From NCBI GenBank assembly GCA_029747585.1, contig JAPEVF010000200.1, positions 1 to 64,000 on the forward strand: a stretch of DNA of 64,000 nucleotides, written 5' to 3'. This DNA is from Pleurotus djamor (taxonomy: Eukaryota > Basidiomycota > Agaricomycetes > Agaricales > Pleurotaceae). Each line of letters starts with the position of its first letter. Within the stretch, counting starts at the first letter, position 1. This document shows positions 33,820 to 43,566 of this stretch, one piece after another. The translations under genes were made by a program, and so were the position numbers. The notes below the pieces were generated by a model, which was not told where the DNA came from, did no database searches, and was given only the letters and a program-made list of their open reading frames with translations.

Positions 33820-35034
33820 ATGCAGCTCGATGAGCCTGTTCTTGACCTCGTTCACCGGGCTTACAGGAGATTGTCACATGATGAACTGATACTTTTTCTG
33901 AGAATTCGTAGCCTCCCGACTTCTGGCACCGACCAAGAGCTTGCATCCCGCTTGACGCAGCATGATCTCCATCAATATCACTTCCCCGGGCACCCCCAGG
34001 TCCCGTTGTCGCCACCCCCGTCGCCGCCTCCAATCTTACGCGAGTCCAATGGGTTCAGTGTCGAGGTGGTAGCGGACATTATGGATCAAGTGGGCGATTG
34101 GGAGTTGGCAAAGGCCGTGGGGGTACCAACATCACTTGCACGACCCATAGAGTGGGCCAAAGCCTCATCTACAGACCATGCCATTCTCACCGGCAACATT
34201 CCCCTCATCCGATCATCGGATCCTTCGCAGAATCCGCCTACGAAAGTTGGTGCTGTCGCTGCCGTTAGATTCGGATACGTTCATGTTCTCGAATTCCTCC
34301 TCTCACACCACCACGATATCTTCCTATCTGTCTTTGCTGGCGACATCATCCCCATAAAAGCTTCAAGACACGGCCGAACGTCCGTTTTATCGTGGTGGAA
34401 ACACGGTTTCCAGAAGCATCCTGACCTAATACCTCCTCCGAAGCCTGGTGCTATATCTGAAGCTATCGACGGTGCTTCACGTAATGGTCAAACCGTTTCT
34501 TTGGACTGGTGGTTGCGTTCTGGGCTGAGCTTCGATTACTCCGAGGCCGCCCTCGAACATGCCAGCGCGAAGAACCAAGTTCCCGTTCTGGAATGGTGGA
34601 AACAGCTCAATAAAACCACCGGCTTGCCGCTCAAGATAGGTCGTGTAATGGATGCTGCCAGTACTGCTGGACATGTTGCCGTTCTTGAGTGGTGGGCGAC
34701 CTCTCAACTGGACTTCAAGTACGATCGTTATGCTTTACACCAAGCTAGTTGTCATGGGAAGGTTGAGGTGCTGGAGTGGTGGTTGGGGAGTGGACTGCAG
34801 CTGCTTTTTGATCAAGATGCATTGACGGGTGCAACACGACATAATCGAGCCGATGTCCTGGAATGGTGGGACAAGTCTGGCCTACCCATTCAATATCGGA
34901 TGTGTGATATAGAAGAGGCCTTGGAGGATGCGATTGGTGGCGGAGAAAGAGCGCGGGCATGGTGGAAACGGAAAGGTGTTGATTTCCATGCAGACGACAA
35001 GGAGTGGATGAAGCTACAGCATCTCAACAAGTAA
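33820..35034 (+). CDS. LEWW-repeat (ankyrin-like) protein
   Basis: A single exon encodes about 400 residues; the start MQLDEPVLDLVHRAYRRL was chosen (another ATG lies 21 bases upstream). The N-terminus has a SAP-like helix pair (DELILFLRIRSLPTSGTDQE). From about residue 150 the protein is a series of degenerate repeats of 34-38 residues whose core is VLEWWxxSGL, followed by an A-rich helix: VLSWWKHG, SLDWWLRSGL, VLEWWKQL, VLEWWATSQL, VLEWWLGSGL, VLEWWDKSGL and ARAWWKRKG. The pattern matches the second helix of ankyrin repeats with a paired Trp. Protein binding is inferred. Similar intronless proteins are common in basidiomycete genomes; no enzymatic domain is seen. Confidence 0.75.
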   Translation: MQLDEPVLDLVHRAYRRLSHDELILFLRIRSLPTSGTDQELASRLTQHDLHQYHFPGHPQVPLSPPPSPPPILRESNGFSVEVVADIMDQVGDWELAKAVGVPTSLARPIEWAKASSTDHAILTGNIPLIRSSDPSQNPPTKVGAVAAVRFGYVHVLEFLLSHHHDIFLSVFAGDIIPIKASRHGRTSVLSWWKHGFQKHPDLIPPPKPGAISEAIDGASRNGQTVSLDWWLRSGLSFDYSEAALEHASAKNQVPVLEWWKQLNKTTGLPLKIGRVMDAASTAGHVAVLEWWATSQLDFKYDRYALHQASCHGKVEVLEWWLGSGLQLLFDQDALTGATRHNRADVLEWWDKSGLPIQYRMCDIEEALEDAIGGGERARAWWKRKGVDFHADDKEWMKLQHLNK

Positions 35035-35288
35035 TAATCTTTTGTTGTGCGTGGTTTTGTTTCTCTTTCACTACATTTGATCTAATTGTTTCGCAGATAC
35101 CTTACGCTTAATATTCTCATACATGCATCTGTACTATGTCTTCGCATTCTGATCTATATCCATACTCACGTTCTCAACAAAAAGCTGAGTACACGTTGTC
35201 GTGCCTCGCGCAAGTCATGATTCGCTGATCGCCGCGCATACTCTATGTCCATGGAAGAAATAATACGGAACTAATCATTAAACTGTCT

Positions 35289-36218
35289 CTATCTAGTTCT
35301 TTGGGTGCGTCGCATTCTCTGCGAGACGGCTCGGCTCCATAGTTGCTCCTCCTCAGCAAGTCCGTATGCATCACATTGATTGAACCATTTACCCCGCTTC
35401 CAGTCCTTCATTGGCGCGTAATAGGGTACCAACGTCCCGAATCTGCCAGGATCCGGAGAGGTCACCCATTGACGGAAGGTCTTACTCTCCACCAGACCAC
35501 CCGTTTCGTAGACCACCACCGGGACCATGCGATCCTTCGAGTCCAGTTTGGGAAACGCGAAATGAGTCAAGCTCGGCATGTTTGCGAACGGGACGTTCGT
35601 AATAGACTGAGGATAGAGGGTGGATTCAGTGTCCTTGACGCTGATGACGAAAAGGTGGGTGATCTTCGCGAGAAATGCCACTCCTGCTGCAGTGGCTGTT
35701 AGAGGCCTCCATCGGTCAGCCTCGCCGCAGAGGGTAAGTCTTTTGCATTTCCATTCCTTCTTGACATCCCTCGCTTGATCAAGACAGTCCGACAGCATCG
35801 AGAGCGACGTGAAGGTCAAGCCCAGGGAGTGAACGTTCCGCATGATATCGTACAGAGTCTGGTGGTCCAAGGTGTCGAGTTCAACCAGACGTGCGGGTGC
35901 GTCCGTGATCCATAGTCGACGAATTAGATGGGTGTAGTCAGAGGACAAGGTTAGGCGGCGATAACGACGTCCGTTCATTCGAGAATTGTGAACAGCTTGG
36001 ATGAGCAGAAGCAGTTTGTCGGGGTCGTTGAGGAGGACCGTGTGCAGGAAGGCGGGCATAGCCATCCGACGCACAGTGCTGGAGACTCTTGTCAGTGCAA
36101 GAGCGGTCTTGTAAGGGTTTCCATTGGCGTAGAAGTCGGGGATTGCAGCGCATCTGATAATTTGATACGCGATGTCCTCTGGCCAGCAAGCAAAGGGAAT
36201 GACTCGCCTGGGAGACAT
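35289..36218 (-). CDS. F-box-like hypothetical protein
   Basis: A long open frame without introns. The start MSPRRVIPFACWPEDIAYQI (36218) is preferred over the in-frame ATG at 36335, because the added residues look random. The opening P-x-DIAYQIIRCAA followed by ALALTRVSSTVRRMAMPAFL has the shape of an F-box motif. The middle has LRR-like spacing (MRNVHSLGLTFTSLSMLSD and KCKRLTLCG), as in the large basidiomycete F-box family. It ends LWSRAVSQRMRRTQRTR. A role as an SCF substrate adaptor is inferred only. Confidence 0.65.
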   Translation of the reverse strand: MSPRRVIPFACWPEDIAYQIIRCAAIPDFYANGNPYKTALALTRVSSTVRRMAMPAFLHTVLLNDPDKLLLLIQAVHNSRMNGRRYRRLTLSSDYTHLIRRLWITDAPARLVELDTLDHQTLYDIMRNVHSLGLTFTSLSMLSDCLDQARDVKKEWKCKRLTLCGEADRWRPLTATAAGVAFLAKITHLFVISVKDTESTLYPQSITNVPFANMPSLTHFAFPKLDSKDRMVPVVVYETGGLVESKTFRQWVTSPDPGRFGTLVPYYAPMKDWKRGKWFNQCDAYGLAEEEQLWSRAVSQRMRRTQRTR

Positions 36219-36335
36219 GGTGAGTGAGTTTTCTAAAGCGGTGGGTTGAGAATCTTTCCTCGACGTTTGGCTCTTTTTATAGGCATAACCACCACCGTCG
36301 CGGACCCAATAACACAGACCACTTTCGCTATTCAC

Positions 36336-36803
36336 ATCATAGTCAACGGTGAATGTGGCATGTTCATTTTACTCCCAAATAGATTGGGGTGGCTCTGCCA
36401 ATGGGGTGGACTGTCAAGACTGCTCATTGTCCGGGTAACCATCCTCTTTACATCTTCATTCCGCCACGCGATCTGCGCTTTCTCAGATCCCCGGAGTCTC
36501 CATCCGCAAAACAATTTCGAGTTCGGCCAATACACGCGTCGAGTTGACAATAAGGCCAAGTGCCGGCGGATGACTAGTGGTAAGTGTAGTCACATTCCTA
36601 TCGTCGCATGCGTTAACTCCCTTCCACTTCATCCACGCTCATGCCTCCCAATAGAATCCATGCTATTACTGAGGCTGAGTCAGTCAATCCAGGTATTTGA
36701 TCACCTGATGACGCCATTGCGATAAGGGATTGCCTTCCGCGCTCCCATATAAATTGGGGGGCAGAATTCAGTGTCTTTGCGAGGTACCAACTACATTCCA
36801 GCC
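36336..36803. other. intergenic region upstream of the first aldo-keto reductase
   Basis: Open frames on both strands show no recognisable protein. The region carries a TATA element at 36748 that fits the downstream reductase. Confidence 0.45.
36748..36753 (+). promoter_or_regulatory. candidate TATA box of aldo-keto reductase 1
   Basis: TATAAA lies about 55 bases upstream of the ATG at 36804, within catataaattgg. Confidence 0.45.
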
Positions 36804-38599
36804 ATGTCGACGACAAAGAAAATGCCATATGGTGACTATCCTCGCTTTTTGTGTCCACTCTGTGTAACAATTGATCCCGCGTCTTTGTTCGATCAGTCCG
36901 ATTGGGCAAATCTGGTCTCAAGATTTCCCAGATTATCTTGGGTACGATGCAATATGGTAGCCCAGATTGGCAAAAATGGGTGCTCCCCGAGGAAGAGGCC
37001 ATCAAACACATCAAATTTGCGTAAGTCCTCCCTTCCATGTTAATCTCCTAAGCCAAATAACCTTCCGATTCTAGGTATGATCAAGGTGTTCAAACGTTCG
37101 ACACCGCGAACGTTGGTTGCCCTCCCATGTTGCCCCTCCTACGCTTAATTGCGAACCGCAGGTATACTCCAATGGTCTTTCCGAGGTGATTCTCGGGAAA
37201 GCGATCAAGCAACTCAGCTTGCCTCGGGACGAGATCGTTGTTATGACCAAAGTAGGACTGATCAACGAACATTGGCATGCTTCCGTATATTCTGACGTTT
37301 CTCCTCCACAGCTTTATGCAACCGTCGCTCGCGAGTATGGTACACTTCTCTGGGGCGGTGCCAACCCAGACGAACTTGGCTACGTCAACCAGCATGGGCT
37401 CAGCCGCAAGGTTAAAATCAAGTAAATTACTCCCTCCCATTTCATTCCTGACCCTATTTTAGCACATTTTCGAGTCTGTCAAGCACAGCTTGGAACGCTT
37501 GCAGCTCGACTATATTGACTTACTTCAATGTTCGTGCAGACGTGTCCAACCAGGTTTCCCTACTTACTTCAATATTGTCGTACTCCAGGCCATCGCTTCG
37601 ATCCCGACACCCCCATCGAGGAAACTGTAAGTCAAACGGATATTCATCCCCCTTAATCAGCTAACCTTGCTTAGATGCAAGCCTTGCACGACGTAGTGAA
37701 GGCTGGCTACGTTCGATATATTGGAATGAGCTCCTGTCATGCTTGGCAATGTGCGTCACTTTTACCTGATCATCAATCATCTCTCATGCCTGGCGTTAAA
37801 TAGTCCATGCTATGCAAAGTAAGCATACCCACCCATCATAACACTTAAAACTTAAAACTCTCGCGAAGACTATGCAATCAATAATGGCCTCACCCCATTC
37901 ATCTCTATGCAAAACCATCATAGCTTAGTGTACAGAGAAGAAGAACGCGAGATGTTCCCCACTCTCAAGGTTCGTGCCGCCTTGTCTGAACCCTATTCTC
38001 TGTGCCTACTGTGTACTAGCTCTTTGGCGTTGGTGCTATTCCGTGGTCGCCTCTGGCACGTGGACTCCTCACACGACCACTCGCCGACCAATCGGCCACA
38101 ACAAGAGGCTCAGTTGACAGGCAAGTCTGGTATTTGCGCCATATAAGAGGCTTGCATTTTTATATGTGTTCTAAGGATGATTGGGATGTACTCGAATGCA
38201 CCAGGTACAAAGGACATCATCGCGAGGTACGCCAGTTGAGGCATCGAATGCCGCGAAACTGAACATACGACGTTCTCAGGGTTGAAGAAATTGCGAAAAA
38301 GAAAGGAATCAGTATGGCCCAAGTCGCTTTAGCCTGGTCTATCGCCAAAGACGGTAGGCTGCTCAGTCGTTTAGCGGTCTCCCAGACGTAACGCCTTTTA
38401 CTTACAGGGGTTAGTGCTCCTATCGTTGGTACGACGAGTTTAAATAACTTGAAGGAGATGATTGGTCCGTATTCTCAATTTGTAACAGGACTACCGCTGA
38501 TCCTCTCCCATAGAGGGTGTTCATATCAAGCTGACCGATGAGGAGATCAAGTATTTGGAGGAGCCGTATAAACCACAGACCATCATTGGACACACTTAA
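36804..38599 (+). CDS. aldo-keto reductase, tandem copy 1
   Basis: This is a NADP-dependent reductase of aldehydes or ketones. Exon 1 MSTTKKMPY joins [20 protein letters not shown], the usual AKR opening. The catalytic Asp and Tyr are in [14 protein letters not shown], Lys in EIVVMTKL and His in LLQCHRFDPD. Later [35 protein letters not shown] and [11 protein letters not shown] form the barrel and cofactor site. [19 protein letters not shown] and [18 protein letters not shown] complete the NADPH grip, ending EEPYKPQTIIGHT. About ten small introns join in frame; the one inside QC-HRFD uses a GTTCGT donor. The closest character is fungal aryl-alcohol-dehydrogenase-like (Csh1/AKR9) enzymes. The next gene is its paralogue. 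Confidence 0.88.
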
Positions 38600-38782
38600 A
38601 CCGCCTGTTCCCCATGATGGGACCATAAATAAAGTCCTTCCCCGCTCCATGTCAGCCTTCGTTACGATGACATGCCGGCTCAATCGTCACGCGTCATCAC
38701 TGATCAACGGCACAAGAACATTGCTGAGTAAAGCGCATCCTCAGATGACCCCTGGGGAGCCCTGTGTGAATGCACTTATCGG

Positions 38783-38790
38783 TATATATA
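38783..38790 (+). promoter_or_regulatory. candidate TATA box of aldo-keto reductase 2
   Basis: TATATATA lies about 70 bases upstream of the ATG at 38858. The promoter fits inside the 258-base gap after copy 1. Confidence 0.45.
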
Positions 38791-38857
38791 GAGCCTCGCG
38801 AATGACTATGATGTTGAGTCTCTCAGGCCATCACCTACCCAGCTAACCCTTGATCAT

Positions 38858-40668
38858 CATGTCTGGAACAACTGAAACTAAGAAGAAGATGACCTATGGT
38901 TCGTTCAACATCCCTAGCTTCGTGCCGTCCCTCCAAATCCGACCATAATGGCATCCTTTCCAATAGTTCGCCTGGGAAAGTCGGGGTTGAAGGTTTCGAA
39001 GGTCATTCTTGGTTGTATGTCTTACGGCACCCCAGATTGGCAAGGCTGGGTGCTCCCTGAAAAAGAGGCGATCGAGCATATCAAGTTTGCGTAAGTCTGT
39101 CCTAGGTCGCGGCATCATCTTCTCTGCCCTGAACGGATTAACATGTAGCTATGACCAAGGAATCCAATCTTTCGACACTGCCAATGTAAGAGCCACTATT
39201 TTACCACGCAATGAGCTTGATATTGACACACCATTCGGCGGCCTATCAGGTTTACTCTAACGGTCTCTCTGAGGTCATCTTGGGCAAAGCTATAAAACAG
39301 CACAATTTACCTCGTGATGAAATTGTTGTAATGACCAAAGTTTGTAGCTTATCAGACACGGAAACTCTATCAACGCTTATACCTTATCAGCTTTTCGGGA
39401 CCGTGGCACGCGACTATGGCTACAGCTTCACTGTGCAAGGTGGTAATCCTGACGAGATGGGTTACATCAATCAGCATGGCTTGAGCCGTAAAGTTTGTAC
39501 CTTTCTTAGTGTTAATGATATCACTAGCTCATTGTGCTTTTTGTTTATCCGCGTAGCACATCTTCGAGTCAGTGAAGCACAGTCTTGAAAGGCTGCAGCT
39601 AGACTATGTCGATCTTTTGCAGTGTACGTGGCGACTCTAGATTGTGCCTTTTAGATTGAACGTCTGAGCCATCTCTACTACTAGGCCATCGCTTTGACCC
39701 AACCACGCCGATCGAGGAAACAGTGAGTTTAGGCCGTAACACCCGAAAGACTTGTGACAGATTGTTCATTCTACAGATGCAAGCCCTCCACGACGTTGTG
39801 CAGGCAGGTTATGTTCGCTACATCGGAATGAGTTCCTGCTATGCTTGGCAATGTCAGTCGCTTTTCCCCTCAGATTCACGAAGGCTCACCACAGCCTTTT
39901 AGTCCACGCTATGCAAAGTAACGTTTCTTACATCGTCAAGAATTCTCTCGCTTGACATCAGTGATTAGACTACGCGATCAACAACAAGCTCACACCATTC
40001 ATCTCCATGCAAGACCACCATAACCTAATCTATCGTGAGGAAGAAAGGGAAATGTTCCCTACGCTCAAACTGTTCGGTGTTGGTTCCATCCCCTGGTCGC
40101 CTCTCGCTCGCGGGCTTCTTTGCAGGCCCGTAGGGCAATCGTCAAAACGCAAGGAAACCGATCCGTACGCAAACGTTCACCTATGCCTTGCGTATGATCT
40201 GACCTCCGCTTGTCGAACTTAGGTGGATCAAAATCTACGCCAGCAAAGATAGTGCGACTGATGAAATTATCAACCGGTGAGTTGCATTCGTAGGTGCAAT
40301 TTCGAGGTACTAGTGACTGACGCCGAACCATCCTAAACAGCATCGAAGAAATAGCAAAGAAGAAGGGCGTTAGCATGGCTCAGCTATCAATCGCATGGTC
40401 GCTCTCCAAGGACGGTATGCCTTTCCTAGACGAACGGGTGTGCAAATTGACTCGTTACTTCGATTAGTTGTAAGCGCTCCAATCGTAGGAACCACTAGTC
40501 TCAAGAACTTGGAGGAAATGATCGGTGAGCCTTTCTCCGTGGTTTTCATCTCGGCCGCTGCTCAAACAGTACACCGTTCGCGCAGATGCTGTCAACATCA
40601 AATTAACCGAAGAAGAAATCAAGTATCTCGAAGAGCCATACAAGCCGGTGCCCATCAACGGGCACTAA
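38858..40668 (+). CDS. aldo-keto reductase, tandem copy 2
   Basis: A close paralogue of the preceding gene in the same orientation. Exon 1 [13 protein letters not shown] joins [20 protein letters not shown]. The tetrad is intact: Asp and Tyr in [14 protein letters not shown], Lys in EIVVMTK, His in LLQCHRFDPT. Further shared blocks are [35 protein letters not shown] and [18 protein letters not shown], ending [12 protein letters not shown]. It differs most after TVARDYG ([12 protein letters not shown]) and after SPLARGLL ([14 protein letters not shown]). The intron inside QC-HRFD is at the same codon and phase as in copy 1, so the pair arose by tandem duplication of the spliced-gene locus, not by retroposition. 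Confidence 0.88.
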
Positions 40669-41007
40669 TCGGTAACCATTGATTTATATTGTAACAAGAT
40701 ATCGTCAAAGGAGCTATGTATATAGCCTCTGTGTACTTCTCTGTAGTGAGCGAGAATTGAAGCTTCAAGTGAAGGGCTTGACTGTATCTCCTATCCCCCT
40801 TTATGAATGACAGGGAATGCTCCTGACTCAATTGCTCCTGACTCAATTTGGCCAACTGCGCGAAGTTACTGTCACGGTCGCAGCATGCTCCATCGATTGC
40901 GTCAGGGGACTCGGACGCTCAGAACGGTCGGGCGCAGTCATTCAAATACAGCCACAGGTTCTTCGATTCCTCTCTCCAAACCTCTTCATCAAACCCACCC
41001 ACCCACC
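40669..41007. other. intergenic region upstream of I9 inhibitor copy 2
   Basis: It contains a short direct duplication, tgctcctgactcaatt, at 40817-40845, two adjacent copies. The run just before the ATG is C-rich (acccacccacccacc). I see no gene. Confidence 0.5.
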
Positions 41008-41456
41008 ATGTCCTCTGGAAGTGCGTCCTCTACTCATCATAGTTGACTCCCGAGCTCAAACTGAACCTCCAGAGTTTATCGTCGTCTTCAAGGAACACGC
41101 CACTCCTGAGCAGATCCAGGAGTACGTCGACAAGGTGAATTCGACGGGTACGTCTTCCACGAACGATGATATGGCCCTGTGTGTCTGATATCGATGTTCT
41201 AGGTGGTAAAGTTACGAACAACTATGGATCAGTTCTTAAGGTTGTCACTATCTGAGTCGATTATGTAGATCTATCACTGATCTTCCGTGCAGGGCTTCGC
41301 TGCTGAATTGGAACCAAGTCACCTCACCAACTTTCAAGGAGATGATATCATCGATTACGTCGGTGAGTTGCTGCATCCTTCTTCCCTCTCGTACACGGAT
41401 ATAGCTAAACTCGACTCATTGTGGCAGAGCCCGACAGTATCGTCACTACCCAGTAG
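41008..41456 (+). CDS. peptidase inhibitor I9 family (POIA1/Pbi2-like), copy 2
   Basis: Five exons give a protein of about 74 residues: MSSGK, FIVVFKEHATPEQIQEYVDK, VNSTGGKVTNNYGSVLK, GFAAELEPSHLTNFQGDD, and IIDYVEPDSIVTTQ with TAG at 41454. This is the complete I9 fold: strand FIVVFK, helix PEQIQEYVDKV, strand VTNNYGSVLKGFAAEL, helix SHLTNFQ, and the tail VEPDSIVTTQ, the inhibitory C-terminus. Introns fall at the same positions as in the copy at 19673 (after the first residues, at G-G, before GFAAE and before E-x-D). There is no signal peptide, so an intracellular inhibitor of a serine protease is inferred. Confidence 0.88.
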
Positions 41457-41778
41457 GTATCTCGACAGCCTTCCCAATACCCAGCGCCCTACCGCTGGAT
41501 TCATTTAATGTATTCGTCTGAACTGTGAACCTACCATAAAGCCGTGAATGTAAACTCAACTGTTTGATGACCATGATGCTCAAATTGCGTGAATTCCAAT
41601 TTACGTATAAAGTAATATGCGATAATGTAAGGTATCTATGCTATCCATCCAGAGGGAGAGGGTATCTACTAATGCGAGGAGTCCGAGGGTGTCGTTACAG
41701 TCGTGAGGAATAAAGAGAGACAGAGCGATCCGCGAGCAGACGTATTGTACAGGGTCAACGGCGAATCAAATACTGATT
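41457..41778. other. convergent 3' flanks
   Basis: The spacer lies between two stop codons facing each other. It is AT-rich near 41560-41640. No gene is seen. Confidence 0.45.
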
Positions 41779-43346
41779 TCACCNGGAGGGCGTATCCACG
41801 GGAGGCGTGATAACGAGAGTCGGCAATGGGGTAAGGTTGGAGAGGAGGGCCTTGGAGGAGTCGTCATCCTCAGAGCCGGGAGCGGGAGGGAAGTCCCATG
41901 GACGGGGCACCAGTGCAGCGGGCATAATCCTATGCATGGATGCTATGAGATACCGTACGCGATCGTAGATATCACACTCACCATGTTGCAGCACACACGA
42001 CACCCTTTCCGAGATCTTGTGCTTTGATGGCATTAAACTCGAAGTCCACGAACTGTGATATGTATCGAACAAATGGAAGTATTTCGCGGACTCCATTGTT
42101 GACTAGTGCGACAGCCGAGAGGAAATTCATTAGCGTGCTGGATATGGAATGTGCGTTCTGTGAAGGGGATATTAGCACACAACCAATCGGCGGAGTGACT
42201 CAGGACATACTGCGAGATATTCCAAGGATGGCGGGGGAAGGGCAATTTCAAGACCCCACCAATCTGAGTCAATGATGAACTTTGCTACGATGGCATAGCG
42301 TGTGAGAGGAGAACGTACAAGTCAAAACGGTCATCCTGTCCGTGGGAGGGTGAACGCCTATAAAATCTTAGCGAAATTGGATATCACACATAGAATGGAC
42401 GCTTACCTTGGTGATTTGGCAAGATGGCGCGTCCGGTGGCGAAACCAAGAGCCATTAGCTGAGGCGTGATCTGCTCAATGCCTTTGATGACGGTTTCAGC
42501 GGTCGGTACAGCACCAGCGAGTATCCCTTTCCCATCGCCCGGTTCCCCCAACCCAAGATTGGGCGCTTTAACCAATTCGATAAGGCGCATGTCACGAAAC
42601 AAATTCGTCAACTTGTCTACAGGTGAACTGGCTGAGCTAGTCACGACAGATTGGCCGGTGGTCGCTTGCTCGATCTGGAATTCGTTGGCGAGGTCGCAAA
42701 AGTGCATCGCGTCTGCCTCCGCGTCTGTGTGATCGAGACAAACAGCGTGAATAGGTCCTCTGGGGCTGTCCTTCACGGCGATCGTCTTCTTCGTCTCTTT
42801 GTCCACAACGTCGTCCATTACGGGCAGCGACCGTAGCTGGGCGATCACTTTGTTTGCTGACTTGGGCCGCATAAGCTCAGACTTGAGTTTCCGTAGCTGA
42901 GGCTTAGCGACCGCCCTGGTGACTTGGGGCGAGGAAAGATCAGCGGTAGGTCCTATGATCAACGACCGGACAATCAGAGCAGACTCTTTCGCTTTTCTCT
43001 GTGACGTCGTCGACAGCGGTTTGGCCATTTGTTTCGTCAGTGCGCGAGCAGCGCGTTCCTTCTTCTCATGCTCTTTAATGGCGGACAGCTCATGAGGCTT
43101 ATGGGCGTTTGGATCGATGTCCACGTATGAGAAGGATTTGAAAGAGAAACGGCGAGCTCGCGGTGGTGTACTTTCCTCGGTCGACGTTGAGCTGTGTGCT
43201 ACTAACGGCGGTGGGTTCGGAAGCGGTACGTCCTTGGGGCTAGGCGGACTCGCAGGCTCGCCTTGCTCTTGTTCCGTGGATGTCTTTGAATTTACCGATT
43301 CCAGAGCCTGGGTGCCGGACTTGTTGGAGAAACTGAAGAGACCCAT
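41779..43346 (-). CDS. hypothetical basidiomycete protein with Ser/Pro-rich N-terminus
   Basis: The start MGLFSFSNKSGTQALESV (43346) was chosen; the frame extends 43 codons upstream but with unlikely content. The first third is low-complexity (PASPPSPKDVPLPNPPP) and basic (EHEKKERAARALTKQMAKP). A more ordered region follows: IHAVCLDHTDAEADAMHFC, VDKLTNLFRDMRLIELVK and PAETVIKGIEQ-like helices. After introns come YISQFVDFEFNAIKAQDLG, KGVVCAATWIMPAALVPRPW and the end LVITPPVDTPS, with TGA at 41779. The last exon holds one N just before the stop. It is clearly spliced and coding, but I recognise no family or function. Confidence 0.65.
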
Positions 43347-43566
43347 GGCGAGTGTGAAGAAGAACGGGCGGGCGAGGGAAGCCCCAGCAAGGCAAGCGGA
43401 TGACAGACAGAGGACTCTTTCCAAGTTCAATGATGCATTGCTACTTATACGGACATAACTAAGCGTGGGAAGCAATTATAGCTCTCGGCCAACCGCCTCG
43501 GTCATCTGTGATGGACGTTTTGCTGAGCTCCGGTAACGGGTTGACCACTCCCCAACCTCCTCAATT

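Noticed and set aside
35289..36335. Longer start of the F-box-like gene at 36335
   Set aside because: The extra 39 residues (MNSESGLCYWVRDGGGYAYK and on) do not look coding, and the ATG at 36218 leads directly into the F-box-like motif.
36246..36725. Plus-strand open frame of 159 codons
   Set aside because: No family resemblance and no upstream promoter signs; it lies between an F-box-like gene and the AKR promoter.
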